From positions 29,281,078 to 29,345,077 of the forward strand of contig OY755252.1 of NCBI GenBank assembly GCA_963576725.1: 64,000 nucleotides of DNA. The letters are read 5' to 3'. Positions within the stretch are counted from its first letter, which is position 1. Each line of letters starts with the position of its first letter. A model generated the notes under the pieces. That model worked only from the letters and a program-made list of their open reading frames with translations, made no database searches and was not told the origin of the DNA. The position numbers were made by a program, and so were the translations under genes. This document shows positions 32,480 through 43,510 of the stretch, one piece after another. The stretch comes from Azorinus chamasolen. Its lineage: Eukaryota; Mollusca; Bivalvia; Cardiida; Solecurtidae.

Positions 32480-33570
32480 TGGTCCTGGTAGGTAGAAATA
32501 TGCAATGTTCAGGAAAACTTTTTCTAACCCTTCACCATGCTAAGGAGATGAGCAGTGCATTCCTTAAAATAGTTGCTCAGACACTCAGTATGATCCGGGG
32601 CGCCTGTGTGCAGGTTACATAGCTAAACCTTCCAGTGTATACACACCTGCTACGTCTTCACTAGCAATAAGAATTGTTAACTTATATACACGAACGTATC
32701 AGTGTGTTTGAAATGGGGAAAGCTTGCACAGCATCATCCAAACTCTCTCCTCTAGAACATCTGGGAGAGCGGCAAGACATGGACAAAACAACTGGATAGT
32801 TTTTATTAAACTAAATACAGACATTATCGACGTCTTGACAGAGTTTGACGAAGTAACCGTCTGCGGGATTTACTTCGATATTTCAGTCAGTGTTGTTTCC
32901 CTTGTTCATTCAATATTCCTAGTCATCTACAAGGCAGAGGAACTATTTAACCCATAACTGGATGAACATATTATATATAACGTAAGCAAATGGGCGAGTT
33001 AGAATGGCCAATTCGTTTAGTCAATTAAATATATAACAAATGCGGAAAGTGATATTTTCAGGTTGGATGAAAGTGAATATAACGGATAAAAAACCTCATA
33101 ACCGGAACCCATTACCAGTCATTTAGCGTCAACACTAACGGCATAAATGTAATCGGTTGTCCCAGTCTATAAAAGTGATTTACGTCAGGAATAGTCTACA
33201 ATCCTGTTTGTCAAGAGTAACTCCAGCCTGTCTTCTGCATTGTTTGTAAACGTGCATATACATACACGAACAGTACCTCCATCAGCATTTCACCATTTAA
33301 TTACTATTACGATTTAACCGCAATAATTTGAAACTATATATTACGGTATAACATTGATAATTTGAGACTATAGTAAAGGATAATGCAGACAATTTAGCAT
33401 GTGGCTACTTACTGCAGGATGGACGGCATTCACAACGCCCCAAGAAGAAAGATGTCTGCCTAGCGTTCCGCCTGAACAAAGCTACCATTTGTCTTGAAAA
33501 TCGTAAATGATACATATTGAAATTTCGTATAATCGTGATTTAACTGTATAACGTTTATTATGTTTTTCTG
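32480..33570. other. No recognisable feature before the RING exon
   Basis: This is unique-looking sequence. Short ORFs at 32724-32957 and 32326-32622 have no domain character; the latter is antisense to the LINE piece. Confidence 0.4.
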
Positions 33571-33576
33571 TATTAG

Positions 33577-33664
33577 GTTTTGCTTCGTTGCAAGGATGTG
33601 GACAAGTACTGTTATATTCCCGAAGACCCTCCAAAATGTGTGATATGCATGATCAACCCCACAA
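33577..33664 (+). CDS. RING-like finger, first exon (zinc-ligand pair 1)
   Basis: The acceptor TTTTTCTGTATTAG is followed by a phase-0 frame reading VLLRCKDVDKYCYIPEDPPK then CVICMINPT, the opening C-x2-C of a RING finger with a typical PPxCxICM lead. RING fingers bind two zinc ions and usually recruit ubiquitin-conjugating enzymes. The end is inferred: a GC donor (A|GCAAGT) at 33665 leaves one base and joins perfectly to the frame at 35547. A GT donor at 33669 would instead need a weaker acceptor at 35532. Phase 0 at the start matches the donor of kinase exon 3, but whether it is the same gene is not shown. Confidence 0.62.
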
Positions 33665-34493
33665 GCAAGTATATGTAATGACAAACGAGAAAAAAATAAC
33701 TACTGTCCATTTCAATTTACTTTATCACTGAATTTGAATCGATTTTTGTTTCATGTCTTACCGGATCGAGATGAAATTTAAACCACTCGTTTTTCAGAAA
33801 CTCTGTGCCAGAGTTTCCCTTGAATCCATCTTAAAATAAAGATTTCATGCATAAAAACAATGTTTCCCCATTGTAAACACGTTCATTTCAAATTGCAAAT
33901 GGCGGATGATTGACATCGAGCGGAACGTTCGAATTTAACTAAGGGTAATTCTAGCTCTTAACAGTTGACGTCATACACAAAATTACGTTATTTATTTCAT
34001 ATCAGTATGCAATTCACCCCTGTTGAAATCCACGATCCATACATACGGCGGCCATTTGCAAAGAAACAGCTGATCAAATTAGTATGTAGAAAATGCATTT
34101 TCGGCATTTTATTCCTTGCTACTGCATAGTATTGAGAGATATTTAGCATGGTAGTTCATGAAAAACGATGCGGTCAAATGAAGTATATTTAAGGTCGGTC
34201 TGACTCGAATGAAAAAAACATCGGGTAAAATTTACTGACAAAGTAACTTGAAAATACAGTAGAAACAAATACACCTAAAATTTACCAAAAGGACCTCCTT
34301 TATTTGTGTAAAAAGGGCATTTAATTATCATCTGTGATAATATTCGTATTTTGCACATAATTTCTCATTTGTTGTAAACTTAAAACGATGTCCTTTCATT
34401 TTAAATGTAACATAACGTAATAATGGCAACACGTGTCATTTTTGCCGACATAGGCAGAGAACAAATGTAACGTGCCAGTTTGAAGCTATACTT

Positions 34494-35025
34494 TATCATG
34501 CAACGTCACCAAATACAGTCACTTCCTACTAGCATAATATTTTCCACGTCGACGCTGTATTTTGTGAGGTAAAGTGCATGTACTGACCCCACTGGGATGC
34601 AAGTTTAATTCAGCCAATAGGAGGAAAACAGAAGAAAGAAAGGGCACAATTTAACATTAACATCCGATTTAACACATTTTCTCATCTTTGTCTCAACTTT
34701 TTGCCCATATAAAAGAATTAAATCAAGTTTGTTTATGTTGTAGATATCGACGACGTCACTGCACGCCATAATGACGTCACGTATATCGTACTGGCATGTA
34801 TTTTTATTCATCGAACAGAACCGCTTGAGCAATCTTTTTTTCCATTTTTTACTGGTGTTTCATGATAAAAGAATTACTACGCTAGTAGTTTTGAAGTTAG
34901 GCTGTATTTTGGCTTGTCAGAAAAATAGTTAAATGCTCGCCAAGGCCCGCATTTAACAACTTTTCTAACTCGCCAAAATACAGTTCAACTTCAAAGCTAC
35001 TAGCATAGTAATTCTTATATAGCCG
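34494..35025. repeat. Repeat family E, third copy
   Basis: It sits between the two RING exons. It has GCAACGTCACCAAATACAG, CCAATAGGAGGAAAACAG, ATGACGTCACG and the terminal hairpin with GTAATTCTT. Its minus frame (NTCQYDIRDVIMACSDVVD, KLDLILLYGQ) parallels that of the copy at 23967. Confidence 0.7.
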
Positions 35026-35546
35026 GCGTGTGTTATCAATCTTATGCACACTGATTTATTCATGATGATATTTATAAATTGTTCAAAATTAAAATGAGGT
35101 GCTGGTCAATCGTAGTTTCAATAGTAAAAACTAATTCACACGGTGGTCGTTACTTAATGTATGGGAAGAGTTGAAGACAGCATATCGAATAGAATGACAT
35201 TTGAATAATTAACATGTCCTATTGCTGATTAGTTAGTGCTTAACATTTTTTGTTCTGTTCGGTTGTATCGTCTTGATGACGAGGCTCGTGCATGTTGGTT
35301 GTCTTTATATTAATCCTAACACTATTAAATCATAAAAGAGAAGATTTTCAAAAACAACACATAAGAATTCCTAACAGCTACGATGATGAAATATAAGTCA
35401 CATTATCCGGGAAATATTGTGATAGCACCTTCTTTTCTGTTCGGCATATAGTTGTACCGAACTATTACATCGGCGCGACCACTGGTGAAATAAATATTGA
35501 ATGCAATTAAATTAGTTACGATAGGAAGATAGTTCTTTATTTGCAG

Positions 35547-35666
35547 TAAAGAACAACATCCTTAATCACAGATGTGAATTGCAACTATGCCTCCATTGCG
35601 TTCGAGGTTCGCATCTCAATCCAATCAAATGCCCTTCCTGCCATGACGATATTCATCCTCCGATAG
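35547..35666 (+). CDS. RING-like finger, second exon (ligand pairs 2 to 4)
   Basis: The acceptor TTCTTTATTTGCAG and donor G|GTGAGTG are both good. After two bases of a split codon the frame reads KNNILNHRCELQLCLHCVRG, then SHLNPIKCPSCHDDIHPPI. The spacing C-x-L-x2-C-x2-C-x12-C-x2-C matches the second half of a RING except that the expected His of C-x-H is Leu, with a His two residues before the first Cys. Other frames contain stops or lack cysteines. The exon ends after one base (phase 1), matching 46391. It could also be a non-RING zinc-binding domain. Confidence 0.65.
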
Positions 35667-35917
35667 GTGAGTGTTTATTTTACAGATTAAGTAAGTTGGA
35701 TTCTACTTAGGTACGAAATAGTTGCCCGTTTTTCGCCTGTTAAATACATTGTATTATATCCAGATATTTGTTTTTCTATTAACATTATTGATAGTGAAGC
35801 TACATATAAGTTTATCCGTGCTCGATGAGTAGATACATATGAGGAATTTGTCTATATATATCGTCATTCTTTATAAAATTTTAAATGTAGTAAAACTGTT
35901 TTTTTTATCGGATTTCC

Positions 35918-35921
<4 letters not shown>

Positions 35922-35974
<53 letters not shown>
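35922..35974. repeat. (AT)n microsatellite
   Basis: About 26 AT dinucleotides without interruption. Confidence 0.95.
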
Positions 35975-35979
<5 letters not shown>

Positions 35980-36515
35980 GATATTATTTATTAGACAGGC
36001 TAAGGGTTAAATTATGAATGCTTCTAAGAATGTTTAAACTTACAAATATACATAAGTACATACACAACTATGTTAATTCTGCATTTACTGATGTAGATAC
36101 TGGGTTTGTACACCGTTTTACCACCAGCATACGTGGTATAACATGAGAAAAAGACAGGTTGAAGTATTAATTTTGGCTGAGTAGACATAGACCAGTAACC
36201 GACACAGAGGGGTCCTAATTTCCTGTTCAATCGCAATGGTTGAACTGGTCCTAAACTAATCGGCAATGCCCTACCGGCGATTATGCTATTTTGTAACTTG
36301 TTTTGCGAAAGGAATCTTACCTGGATCTGGAGAATTTGTGAAAGGTCGGAGGTATTTTTTATCTCGCAACAGTTTTTCACATATACTTATAATCTTCTTA
36401 TCATTTCATAACGACATCAGCACTGAATATCATTGCTAACGTGTATTCTCGGAACGTTTGGAATTAACATGTTTCATGCTGTAAACAGTCTTGATACTTT
36501 CTCATAACCTCGAAT

Positions 36516-37215
36516 TCCTTTAACCCTTACCTTCATATAAACTTGTTTTCAAGCATTTGCAAACAGACTAGACCAAGATCTCATATAGGAGCCGTCTGAA
36601 CGGGGTCTGCTCTGTTTGCTAAAGGAATTTGATAGATCTGTTTCTCCATTTTCTAAGATGGCTACAATGTTCCATTTATTCCAATACTTTAAACCTTCCA
36701 TGATGATTCCATTACTTTAACCCTTTCCCTCATATAAACGTGTTTTCACGCATTTGCAAACAGAGTAGACCCAAATCAGACGGCTCCTAGAGGAGCCGTC
36801 TGATCAGGGTCTGCTCTGTTTGCTATTGGAATTTGATAGATCTGTTCCTTAACTTCCTAAAATTGCTACAATATTTCATCTTCCATATTTCATTATTACT
36901 ATTTTTTCAATGAATATTCAGTAGGTATTGAAATTTGTAATAAACACAGAACAGGGAAAGGTTTAAACATTTCCTTCATGTAAACGCGTTTTCACACATT
37001 TGTAAACAGAACAGACACAGATCATATGGCTCCTACAGGAGCCGTCTGATCGGGGTCTGCTCTGTTTGCTAATTGAATTGGAATGATCTGCTTTTTTACT
37101 TTCTATAAAGTCTACAATGTTCCACCTTCCATATTTCATTATGACTAGTTTGTCCATGAAAATTCTTTGGGTATTGACATTTGGACTAACTGTATAACAG
37201 GAAAATTGGTACGCT
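36516..37215 (+). mobile_element. Three MITE A copies in a row, two complete
   Basis: Copies at about 36516-36705 (3' truncated), 36717-36963 and 36964-37215. The second is a good reference: left end TTAACCCTTTCCCTCATAT, central palindrome GACGGCTCCTAGAGGAGCCGTC inside AACAGAGTAGACCC / GGGTCTGCTCTGTT, interior ATGAATATTCAGTAGGTATT and right end ACAGGGAAAGGTTTAAA. The AA/TT-rich junctions suggest TTAA target use, which resembles piggyBac-type elements; this is inferred. Confidence 0.85.
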
Positions 37216-37219
37216 TTTG

Positions 37220-37365
37220 ATAAACTACTGACGAAGTGTCAAACTACTGGCAAAGTGTTAAACTACTGACAAAGTGTCAACCTGCTGACTAAGTGTCAAA
37301 CTACTAAGTATCAAACTGCTGACAAAGTGTCAAACTACTGACAAAGTGTCAAACTGCTGATAAAG
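37220..37365 (+). repeat. Tandem repeat, 19-20-bp unit
   Basis: The unit AACTACTGACAAAGTGTCA is repeated about eight times with small changes and ends at a short hairpin piece GAGATGCC...GGCGTCTC. Confidence 0.8.
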
Positions 37366-37779
37366 CGTCGAAATGTTTGTATACTGATGAGATGCCAAAC
37401 TGGGTGGCGTCTCATCAAAGCGATTTCCAGAAAGCTAGATACATCAATAATTGAAGGTATGACAATGACCCAAACTTCCCGCGTCGGTGTGCTATTAAAT
37501 CAATTATATCAATGATAATTTAATACTTACATATATAATGCCATTGCTTTTGCATGAATAATTATAGAGTAAATGGTTAAATGGTTACTATTAGATTACC
37601 ACTGTACTGGTATACCAGATCGTAACGCGAATACACTTTGATAATGTCCTAATGACATACATAAACCAAACTGTGAATACAGTGAACCCTCTCTACACCG
37701 GACGTTAAGTTAGTACACATGCTGATCTGTAAGACAAGTGGCTACTTAAACCATTCTCCCCATGACTATTTTGACCTGA

Positions 37780-37990
37780 CATTTTTAAATAAATCTTCCA
37801 CAAAGGAATTGTTATTAGAGAAAATGGAAATTTTAGACTCGTGTAGTTTTGAAACCATTGTGGTGAATAGAGAAGTTGCTAATATGAAGCAAATGCTCTA
37901 TTTATCACAATGATAGACAAGTTGCTAGTATGAAGTAAATGCTCTATTTATCACAATGATTCCAAAAAACACTTTTAAACCGGCATCAAA
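37780..37990. repeat. MITE C copy with duplicated arm
   Basis: The palindrome TTTTGAAACCATTGTGGTGAA / AATGCTCTATTTATCACAATG is present with its right arm duplicated (37880-37970). Full copies are at 50389-50700, 52052-52275 and 60026-60245. Confidence 0.6.
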
Positions 37991-38226
37991 AGGTTTCTGT
38001 AGGAAGGAAAATCATGCAAAAATCTCCTTTTGTAAAGGTATATCAAATATTTAATACTTTTTTACGAAAACAGTGTGATGATGTACTAGTGATATATAAA
38101 CCTAAAGGTAAATACATATTACATGTATATACAAACAAATAGGTAGATTGTAACTGCTCTATGGATGAAACCGTCTGTGCTTAACACACAAACACTATTG
38201 GAATATGCTTGTACGGCTTTTGGGGT

Positions 38227-38400
38227 TTAATGTCCTTTAGTTTCGCCTACAACCTTGGGTCGAAGCAAAAACGGTCTCAGCTTAAAGTGGTTTATGGTGA
38301 GAACTTCGAACTCGTAGACTTCTCCTTTCCATATTTTTCGTTTGCACACACAGCCTTCCCCGTGATCACCTCGACCGTCGTGATAGCAGAATCCGCCCAT
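38227..38400 (-). CDS. Secreted RGD/cysteine-rich peptide, exon 2 (terminal)
   Basis: On the minus strand TTTATTTTTCAG precedes the frame MGGFCYHDGRGDHGEGCVCK, which continues RKIWKGEVYEFEVLTINHF to a stop at 38227 (57 codons). Phase 0 fits exon 1 at 43302-43442. Joined, the product is 104 aa with mature cysteines spaced C-x8-C-x6-C-x6-C-x11-C-x-C. An RGD tripeptide lies in the C4-C5 loop, as in small disulphide-rich integrin ligands. No family is recognised. The role (adhesion, matrix, immune or other extracellular signal) cannot be read from the sequence. No AATAAA was found nearby downstream. Confidence 0.62.
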   Translation of the reverse strand: MGGFCYHDGRGDHGEGCVCKRKIWKGEVYEFEVLTINHFKLRPFLLRPKVVGETKGH

Positions 38401-38705
38401 CTGAAAAATAAACGGAATAGTAAAGAATCATTGGTAGATAGATAGGTTTATTTCGGCAAACAGAAAACATAATATGGTTCACAAAACATGTATCTCTTCG
38501 TAGCAATTACAGACCTGTAACTGATGCACAGTAAAACCAAAACATACTTCCTATACCAATGATAAGAAAGAGCATGCTCTTATTTCCATTGCGGTCCTTA
38601 ACATAGACGGTAAGACACAGGGAAGCTTTGAGATAAAGCACGAATACTATCACAAAAAGTGGATGTTATACGACAAGAGTTAAAGTCTTAGTATTGCTCA
38701 TTAAC

Positions 38706-38914
38706 TTTTAGCCTGCTGAGCAAATTATTTTTGCAATTTTTTTTCACCTACTACATTTTTATTTTTCAGGCTACATGTATAATCAATCTGTCTACCAAAA
38801 TGCAATCACGATGTCAAACAGTTTGGATCATGATGAGACGCCGAGTTACTCGGCGTCTCATCTGGATCCAAACTGTTTGCAAAGGTATTAACCCAATCGC
38901 CTATAGCAGGCTAA
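38706..38914. mobile_element. MITE D copy with central GACGCC palindrome
   Basis: Ends TTTAGCCTGCTGAGC and AGCAGGCTAAAG are inverted repeats. The centre is the 60-bp palindrome GATGAGACGCCGAGTTACTCG / GCGTCTCATC flanked by CAAACAGTTTGGATC and GATCCAAACTGTTTGC. Confidence 0.75.
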
Positions 38915-39187
38915 AGGATAAGTGACTCTTGGTTGCTGACTTGAAGGAAGATAAGTTGTTTATCTCAGTAAATTCTACTGGTAACCTATTCAAAAGTTTG
39001 GATTCAGCATAGAAGAAGCAGTTTGATGCATCATGTTTTTACTTTTGGCAAACTGAAAAAAATCCTTTTTTCTTTTAGTGATCACAGTAAATATCATGAT
39101 CGCAGAACTGAAATATACTCTGACACCGTGAACACTTTGGCAAATATAATAACGTCAGATGTACCACAGAATTGTACAAATAAGTTG

Positions 39188-39351
39188 ATCACCTCGGCCG
39201 TTATGATAGTATCCGCTAGAATTGTACCGAATTGTAAAGAAACATTGAACCCGTAACCACAGTAACCGTATTGATAGTAAAATAAGCGTAATATTAGCAT
39301 TGACACTGTGATAAGCGTGATAGTCATGATAGCTAAATCCGTCCATCTGAA
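39188..39351 (-). pseudogene. Degenerate duplicate of the RGD-peptide exon 2
   Basis: It begins after a conserved TTTCAG with MDGFSYHDYHAYH, resembling the start of exon 2 at 38400. About 130 nt on it contains SGYYHNGRGDQL, resembling the RGD loop. Cysteines of the scaffold are lost and a stop follows, so it looks like a decayed exon duplication or an unused alternative exon. Confidence 0.45.
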
Positions 39352-39420
39352 ATAAAGAAATGTTACTAAACAGAAAGAGCGCAGCAATGGATAGGTGCAT
39401 ATTCAAATAATAGAATAACC

Positions 39421-41556
39421 CAACCCCTGTTGTGACCACACTTTATCGTACCACCCCCCTGTTGTGACCACACTTTATCGTATCATCCCCCTGTTGTGAC
39501 CACACTTTATCGTATAACCCAACCCCCTGTTGTGACCACACTTTATCGTACCATCCCCCTGTTGTGACCACACTTTATCGTACAACCCCCCTGTTGTGAC
39601 CACACTTTATCGTACCATCCCTCTGTTGTGACCACACTTTATCGTACCATCCTCCTGTTGTGACCACACTTTATCGTACCATCCCCCTGTTGTGACCACA
39701 CTTTATCGTATAACCCACCCCCCTGTTGTGAGCACACTTTATCGTATAACCCATATCTCTGTTGTGAGCACACTTTATCGTGTAACCCACCCCCTGTTGT
39801 GACCAAACTTTATCGTACCACCCCCTGTTGTGACCACACTTTATCGTACCATTCCCCTGTTGTGACCACACTTTATCGTACCACACCCCCCCTGTTGTGA
39901 CCACACTTTATCGTACCATCTCCTTGTTGTGACCACACTTTATCGTACCAACCCCCCCTGTTGTGACCATACTTTATCGTACCATCCCCCTGTTGTGAGC
40001 ACACTTTATCGTATAACCCATCCCCCTGTTGTGAGCACACTCTATCGTGTAACCCATCCCCTGTTGTGACCAAACTTTATCGTACCACCCCCTGTTGTGA
40101 CCACAATTTATCGTACCATCCCCCTGTTGTGATCACACTTTATCGTACCCCCCCTGTTGTGACCACACTTTATCGTACCATCCCAATGTTGTGACCACAT
40201 TTTATCGTACCCCCCCTGTTGTGACCACACTTTATCGTACCATCCCCCTGTTGTGACCACACTTTTTCGTACCATCCCCCTGTTGTGATCACACTTTATC
40301 GTACCACCCCCTGTTGTGACCACACTTCATCGTACCATCCCCCTGTTGTGACCACACTTTATCGTATAACCCAACCCCCTGTTGTGACCACACTTTATCG
40401 TACCACCCCCTGTTGTGACCACACTTTATCGTACAACCCCCCTGTTGTGACCACACTTTATCGTACCACCCCCTGTTGTGACCACACTTTATCGTACCAT
40501 CCCCCTGTTGTGACCACACTTTATCGTATAAACCAACCCACTGTTGTGACCACACTTTATCGTACTATCCCCCTGTTGTGACCACACTTTATCGTACAAC
40601 CCCCCTGTTGTGAACTGTTGTGACCACACTTTATCGTACCATCCCCCTGTTGTGATCACACTTTATCGTACCCCCTGTTGTGACCACACTTTATCGTACC
40701 ATCCCCCTGTTGTGACCACATTTTATCGTACCCCCCTGTTGTGACCACACTTTATCGTACCATCCCCTGTTGTGACCACACTTTATCGTATAACCCAACC
40801 CCCTGTTGTGACCACACTTTATCGTACCATCCCCCTGTTGTGACCACACTTTATCGTATAACCCAACCCACTGTTGTGACCACACTTTATCGTACCATCC
40901 CCCTGTTGTGACCACACTTTATCGTACAACCCCCCTGTTGTGACCACACTTTATCGTACCATCCACCTTTTGTGACCACACTTTGTCGTACCATCCCCCT
41001 GTTGTGACCACACTTTATCGTACAACCCCCCTGTTGTGACCACACTTTATCGTATAACCCACCCCCCTGTTGTGACCACACTTTATCGTACCAACCCCTG
41101 TTGTGACCACACTAACCCCCCTGTTGTGACCACACTTTATCGTACCATCCCCTTGTTGTGACCACATTTTATCGTACCATCCCCCTGTTGTGAGCACACT
41201 TTATCGTACCATCCCCTTGTTGTGACCACATTTTATCGTACCATCCCCCTGTTGTGAGCACACTTTATCGTACCATCCCCCTGTTGTGACCAAACTTTAT
41301 CGTACCACCCCCTGTTGTGACAACACTTTATCGTACCATCCCCCTGTTGTGACAACACTTTATCGTACCACCCCCCTGATGTGACCAAACTTTATCGTAC
41401 CACCCCCTGTTGTGACCACACTTTATCGTACCACCCCCTGTTGTGACCACATTTTATCGTACCATCCCCCTGTTGTGACCACACATGATCGTACGATCCC
41501 CTTGTTGTGAGCACACTTTATTGTATAACCCACCCCTGTTGTGAGCACACTTTCTC
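39421..41556. repeat. 2.1-kb minisatellite, 32-40-bp unit
   Basis: There are about 60 copies of a unit with core CCCCTGTTGTGACCACACTT / TATCGTACCAT. The core is constant while the linker varies (ACCATC, ACCACC, ATAACCCAAC, ACAACC), giving units of 32 to 40 bp arranged in local runs. It lies in the intron of the RGD-peptide gene. Open frames on both strands are by-products. Confidence 0.95.
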
Positions 41557-41649
41557 GCCCATCCGAAGAACCGAGAAATTCTTAAGCCTACCAAGTTCTC
41601 AAGTTACGACGTTTATTGAAACGACCGCCTGAATTGTAAACATGTATCT

Positions 41650-42850
41650 GCATCATAGTCATTGTGGCTATCTTAATCTCTGCCAATCATCGCTCGTCTG
41701 AAATGATCAATCATAGCCCATCTGATATGATGAATCATCACCATCTGAAACGTTGAATCATAGCCTATCTGAAATGTTAAATCATATCCATCTGCAATGT
41801 TGAATCAGTGTCTATGTGAAACGAATCACCGTTCGATTGCAATGTTCAGTCATCACCTATCTGAAGTTCTCAATCACCGGCCTTCTATTTAAAGTGAGTT
41901 CAATCACCGCCCATTACTGCCCATCTGAAATGTACAATCATCGCCCATCTGAAATATTGAATCACCGCCAATCTGAAATGTACAATCACCGCCCATCTGA
42001 AATATTGAATCACGGTCAATCTGAAATGTGCAATCATCGCCCATCTGATATATTGAATCACGGTCAATCTGAAATGTACAATCATCGCCCATCGGAAATA
42101 TTGAATCACCGCCGATCTGAAATGTACAATCATCACCCATCTGAAATATTGAATCACGGTCAATCTGAAATGTACAATTACCGCCCATCTGAAATACTGA
42201 ATCTATGTGAAACGAATCACCGTCCGATTGCAATGTTCAGTCATCAACTATCTGAAATTCTCAATCACCGGCCTTCTAATTAAAGTGAGTCCAATCACCG
42301 CCCATTACCGCCCATCGGAAATGTACATTCATCGCCCATCTGAAATATTGAATCACCGCCCATCTGAAATGTACAATCACCGCCCATCTGAAATATTGAA
42401 TCACGGTCAATCTGAAATGTACAATCACCGCCCATCTGAAATATTGAATCACGGTCAATCTGAAATGTGCAATCATCGCCCATCGGAAATATTGAATCAC
42501 CGTCGATCTGAAATGTACAATCACCACCCATTTGAAATATTGAATCACGGTCAATCTGAAATGTACAATCACCGCCCATCTGAAATGTACAATCCTCGCC
42601 CATCTGCAATATTGAATCACCGCCCATCTGAAATGTACAATCACCGCCCATCTGAAATATTGAATCACGGTCAATCTGAAATGTACAATCACCGCCCATC
42701 TGAAATATTGAATCACGGTCAATCTGAAATGTACAATCACTGCTCATCTGAAATATTGAATCAAGGTTAATCTGAAATGTACAATCACCGCCCATCTGAG
42801 ATGTACAATCACCGCCCATCTGAAATGTTGAATCACGGTTCATCTGAAAT
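41650..42850. repeat. Satellite with 24/48-bp units and a 391-bp higher-order repeat
   Basis: Alternating subunits CATCTGAAATGTACAATCACC and CATCTGAAATATTGAATCACGG form the array. A distinctive block (TGTGAAACGAATCACCGTYCG ... CCGGCCTTCTA) appears at about 41813 and again at about 42204, so a larger 391-bp unit was duplicated. ORFs of up to 187 codons cross it on both strands and reflect units divisible by 3. Confidence 0.92.
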
Positions 42851-43301
42851 GCTGTATAAAACTAAACATTAACCTAGTGATCTTCATGAAAACAAATCAA
42901 AATCTGAAATACATAGTGTAAACAAAAACCACTGAAATATTGAAGTGTTCTTTAAACAATTGAATAAATACGTAACACTTGTCTGTTACGAGAGTAACGG
43001 GGCGCCAAGGTACAGTAAACTTTATTCGAACACCAAAATACGCAGCATTACCGATCTTTAAGACAGGGCGTTGCTTAATGCAGGAAGAAAGTCATTCAGA
43101 AAGCATTAAGCAGTCAGTTGCCTAACAATGCATCTTTTTTTCATTACTAACATTTCGAAATAACGAGAATTTACTGTTATCATTCTATTTGTCAGAACAT
43201 TGCAATATTTTAAGAGATTTTTTCAATGCAATTGCTAAAAGAATAATATAAGATATTACATATAACACTGAATAGAACAGAGAGCGACATGTTGTCCATA
43301 C

Positions 43302-43442
43302 CTCCTTACACTCACTGTTGTTGTCGAAACACCCGTCTGTAAACCAGTCGGTAGAACACAGTCCGTACATGGCCGCTGATTGGTGGATGAAGGTCATGTG
43401 ACATAACACGACAGCAGCAAGCGTCAGAAATGTAAGCTTCAT
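43302..43442 (-). CDS. Secreted RGD/cysteine-rich peptide, exon 1 (signal peptide)
   Basis: ATG at 43442 on minus opens MKLTFLTLAAVVLCHMTFIH, a clear signal peptide with likely cleavage after QSAA (residue 24). It is followed by MYGLCSTDWFTDGCFDN and NSECKE with three cysteines. It ends at GAG|GTATGG in phase 0, fitting the acceptor at 38401. The 4.9-kb intron holds both large satellites. Reading through the donor would give a hydrophobic tail (SLFYSVLYVISYIILLAIAL), so an unspliced membrane form is a weaker alternative. A TATA-like box lies about 60 bp upstream. Confidence 0.68.
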
Positions 43443-43500
43443 GGCAGCGTTTGAATTCTATAATAGAATTAGTCTATCAATCGCGTTGGTGCTTTTTGTT

Positions 43501-43510
43501 TATTTGTATA
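43501..43510 (-). promoter_or_regulatory. TATA-like box of the RGD-peptide gene
   Basis: TATACAAATA on minus lies 59 bp upstream of the ATG, a reasonable distance for a short 5' UTR. No initiator was identified. Confidence 0.35.

Noticed and set aside
36024..36380. 118-codon minus-strand ORF with an internal CAG|GTAAGA donor
   Set aside because: No matching acceptor, no domain, and the frame past the donor looks non-coding. A short exon there is possible but unsupported.
39421..42850. Direct repeats reminiscent of a CRISPR array, and long ORFs on both strands
   Set aside because: Units are contiguous or have C-rich linkers, not unique spacers, and the surroundings are eukaryotic. ORFs follow from unit lengths divisible by three.
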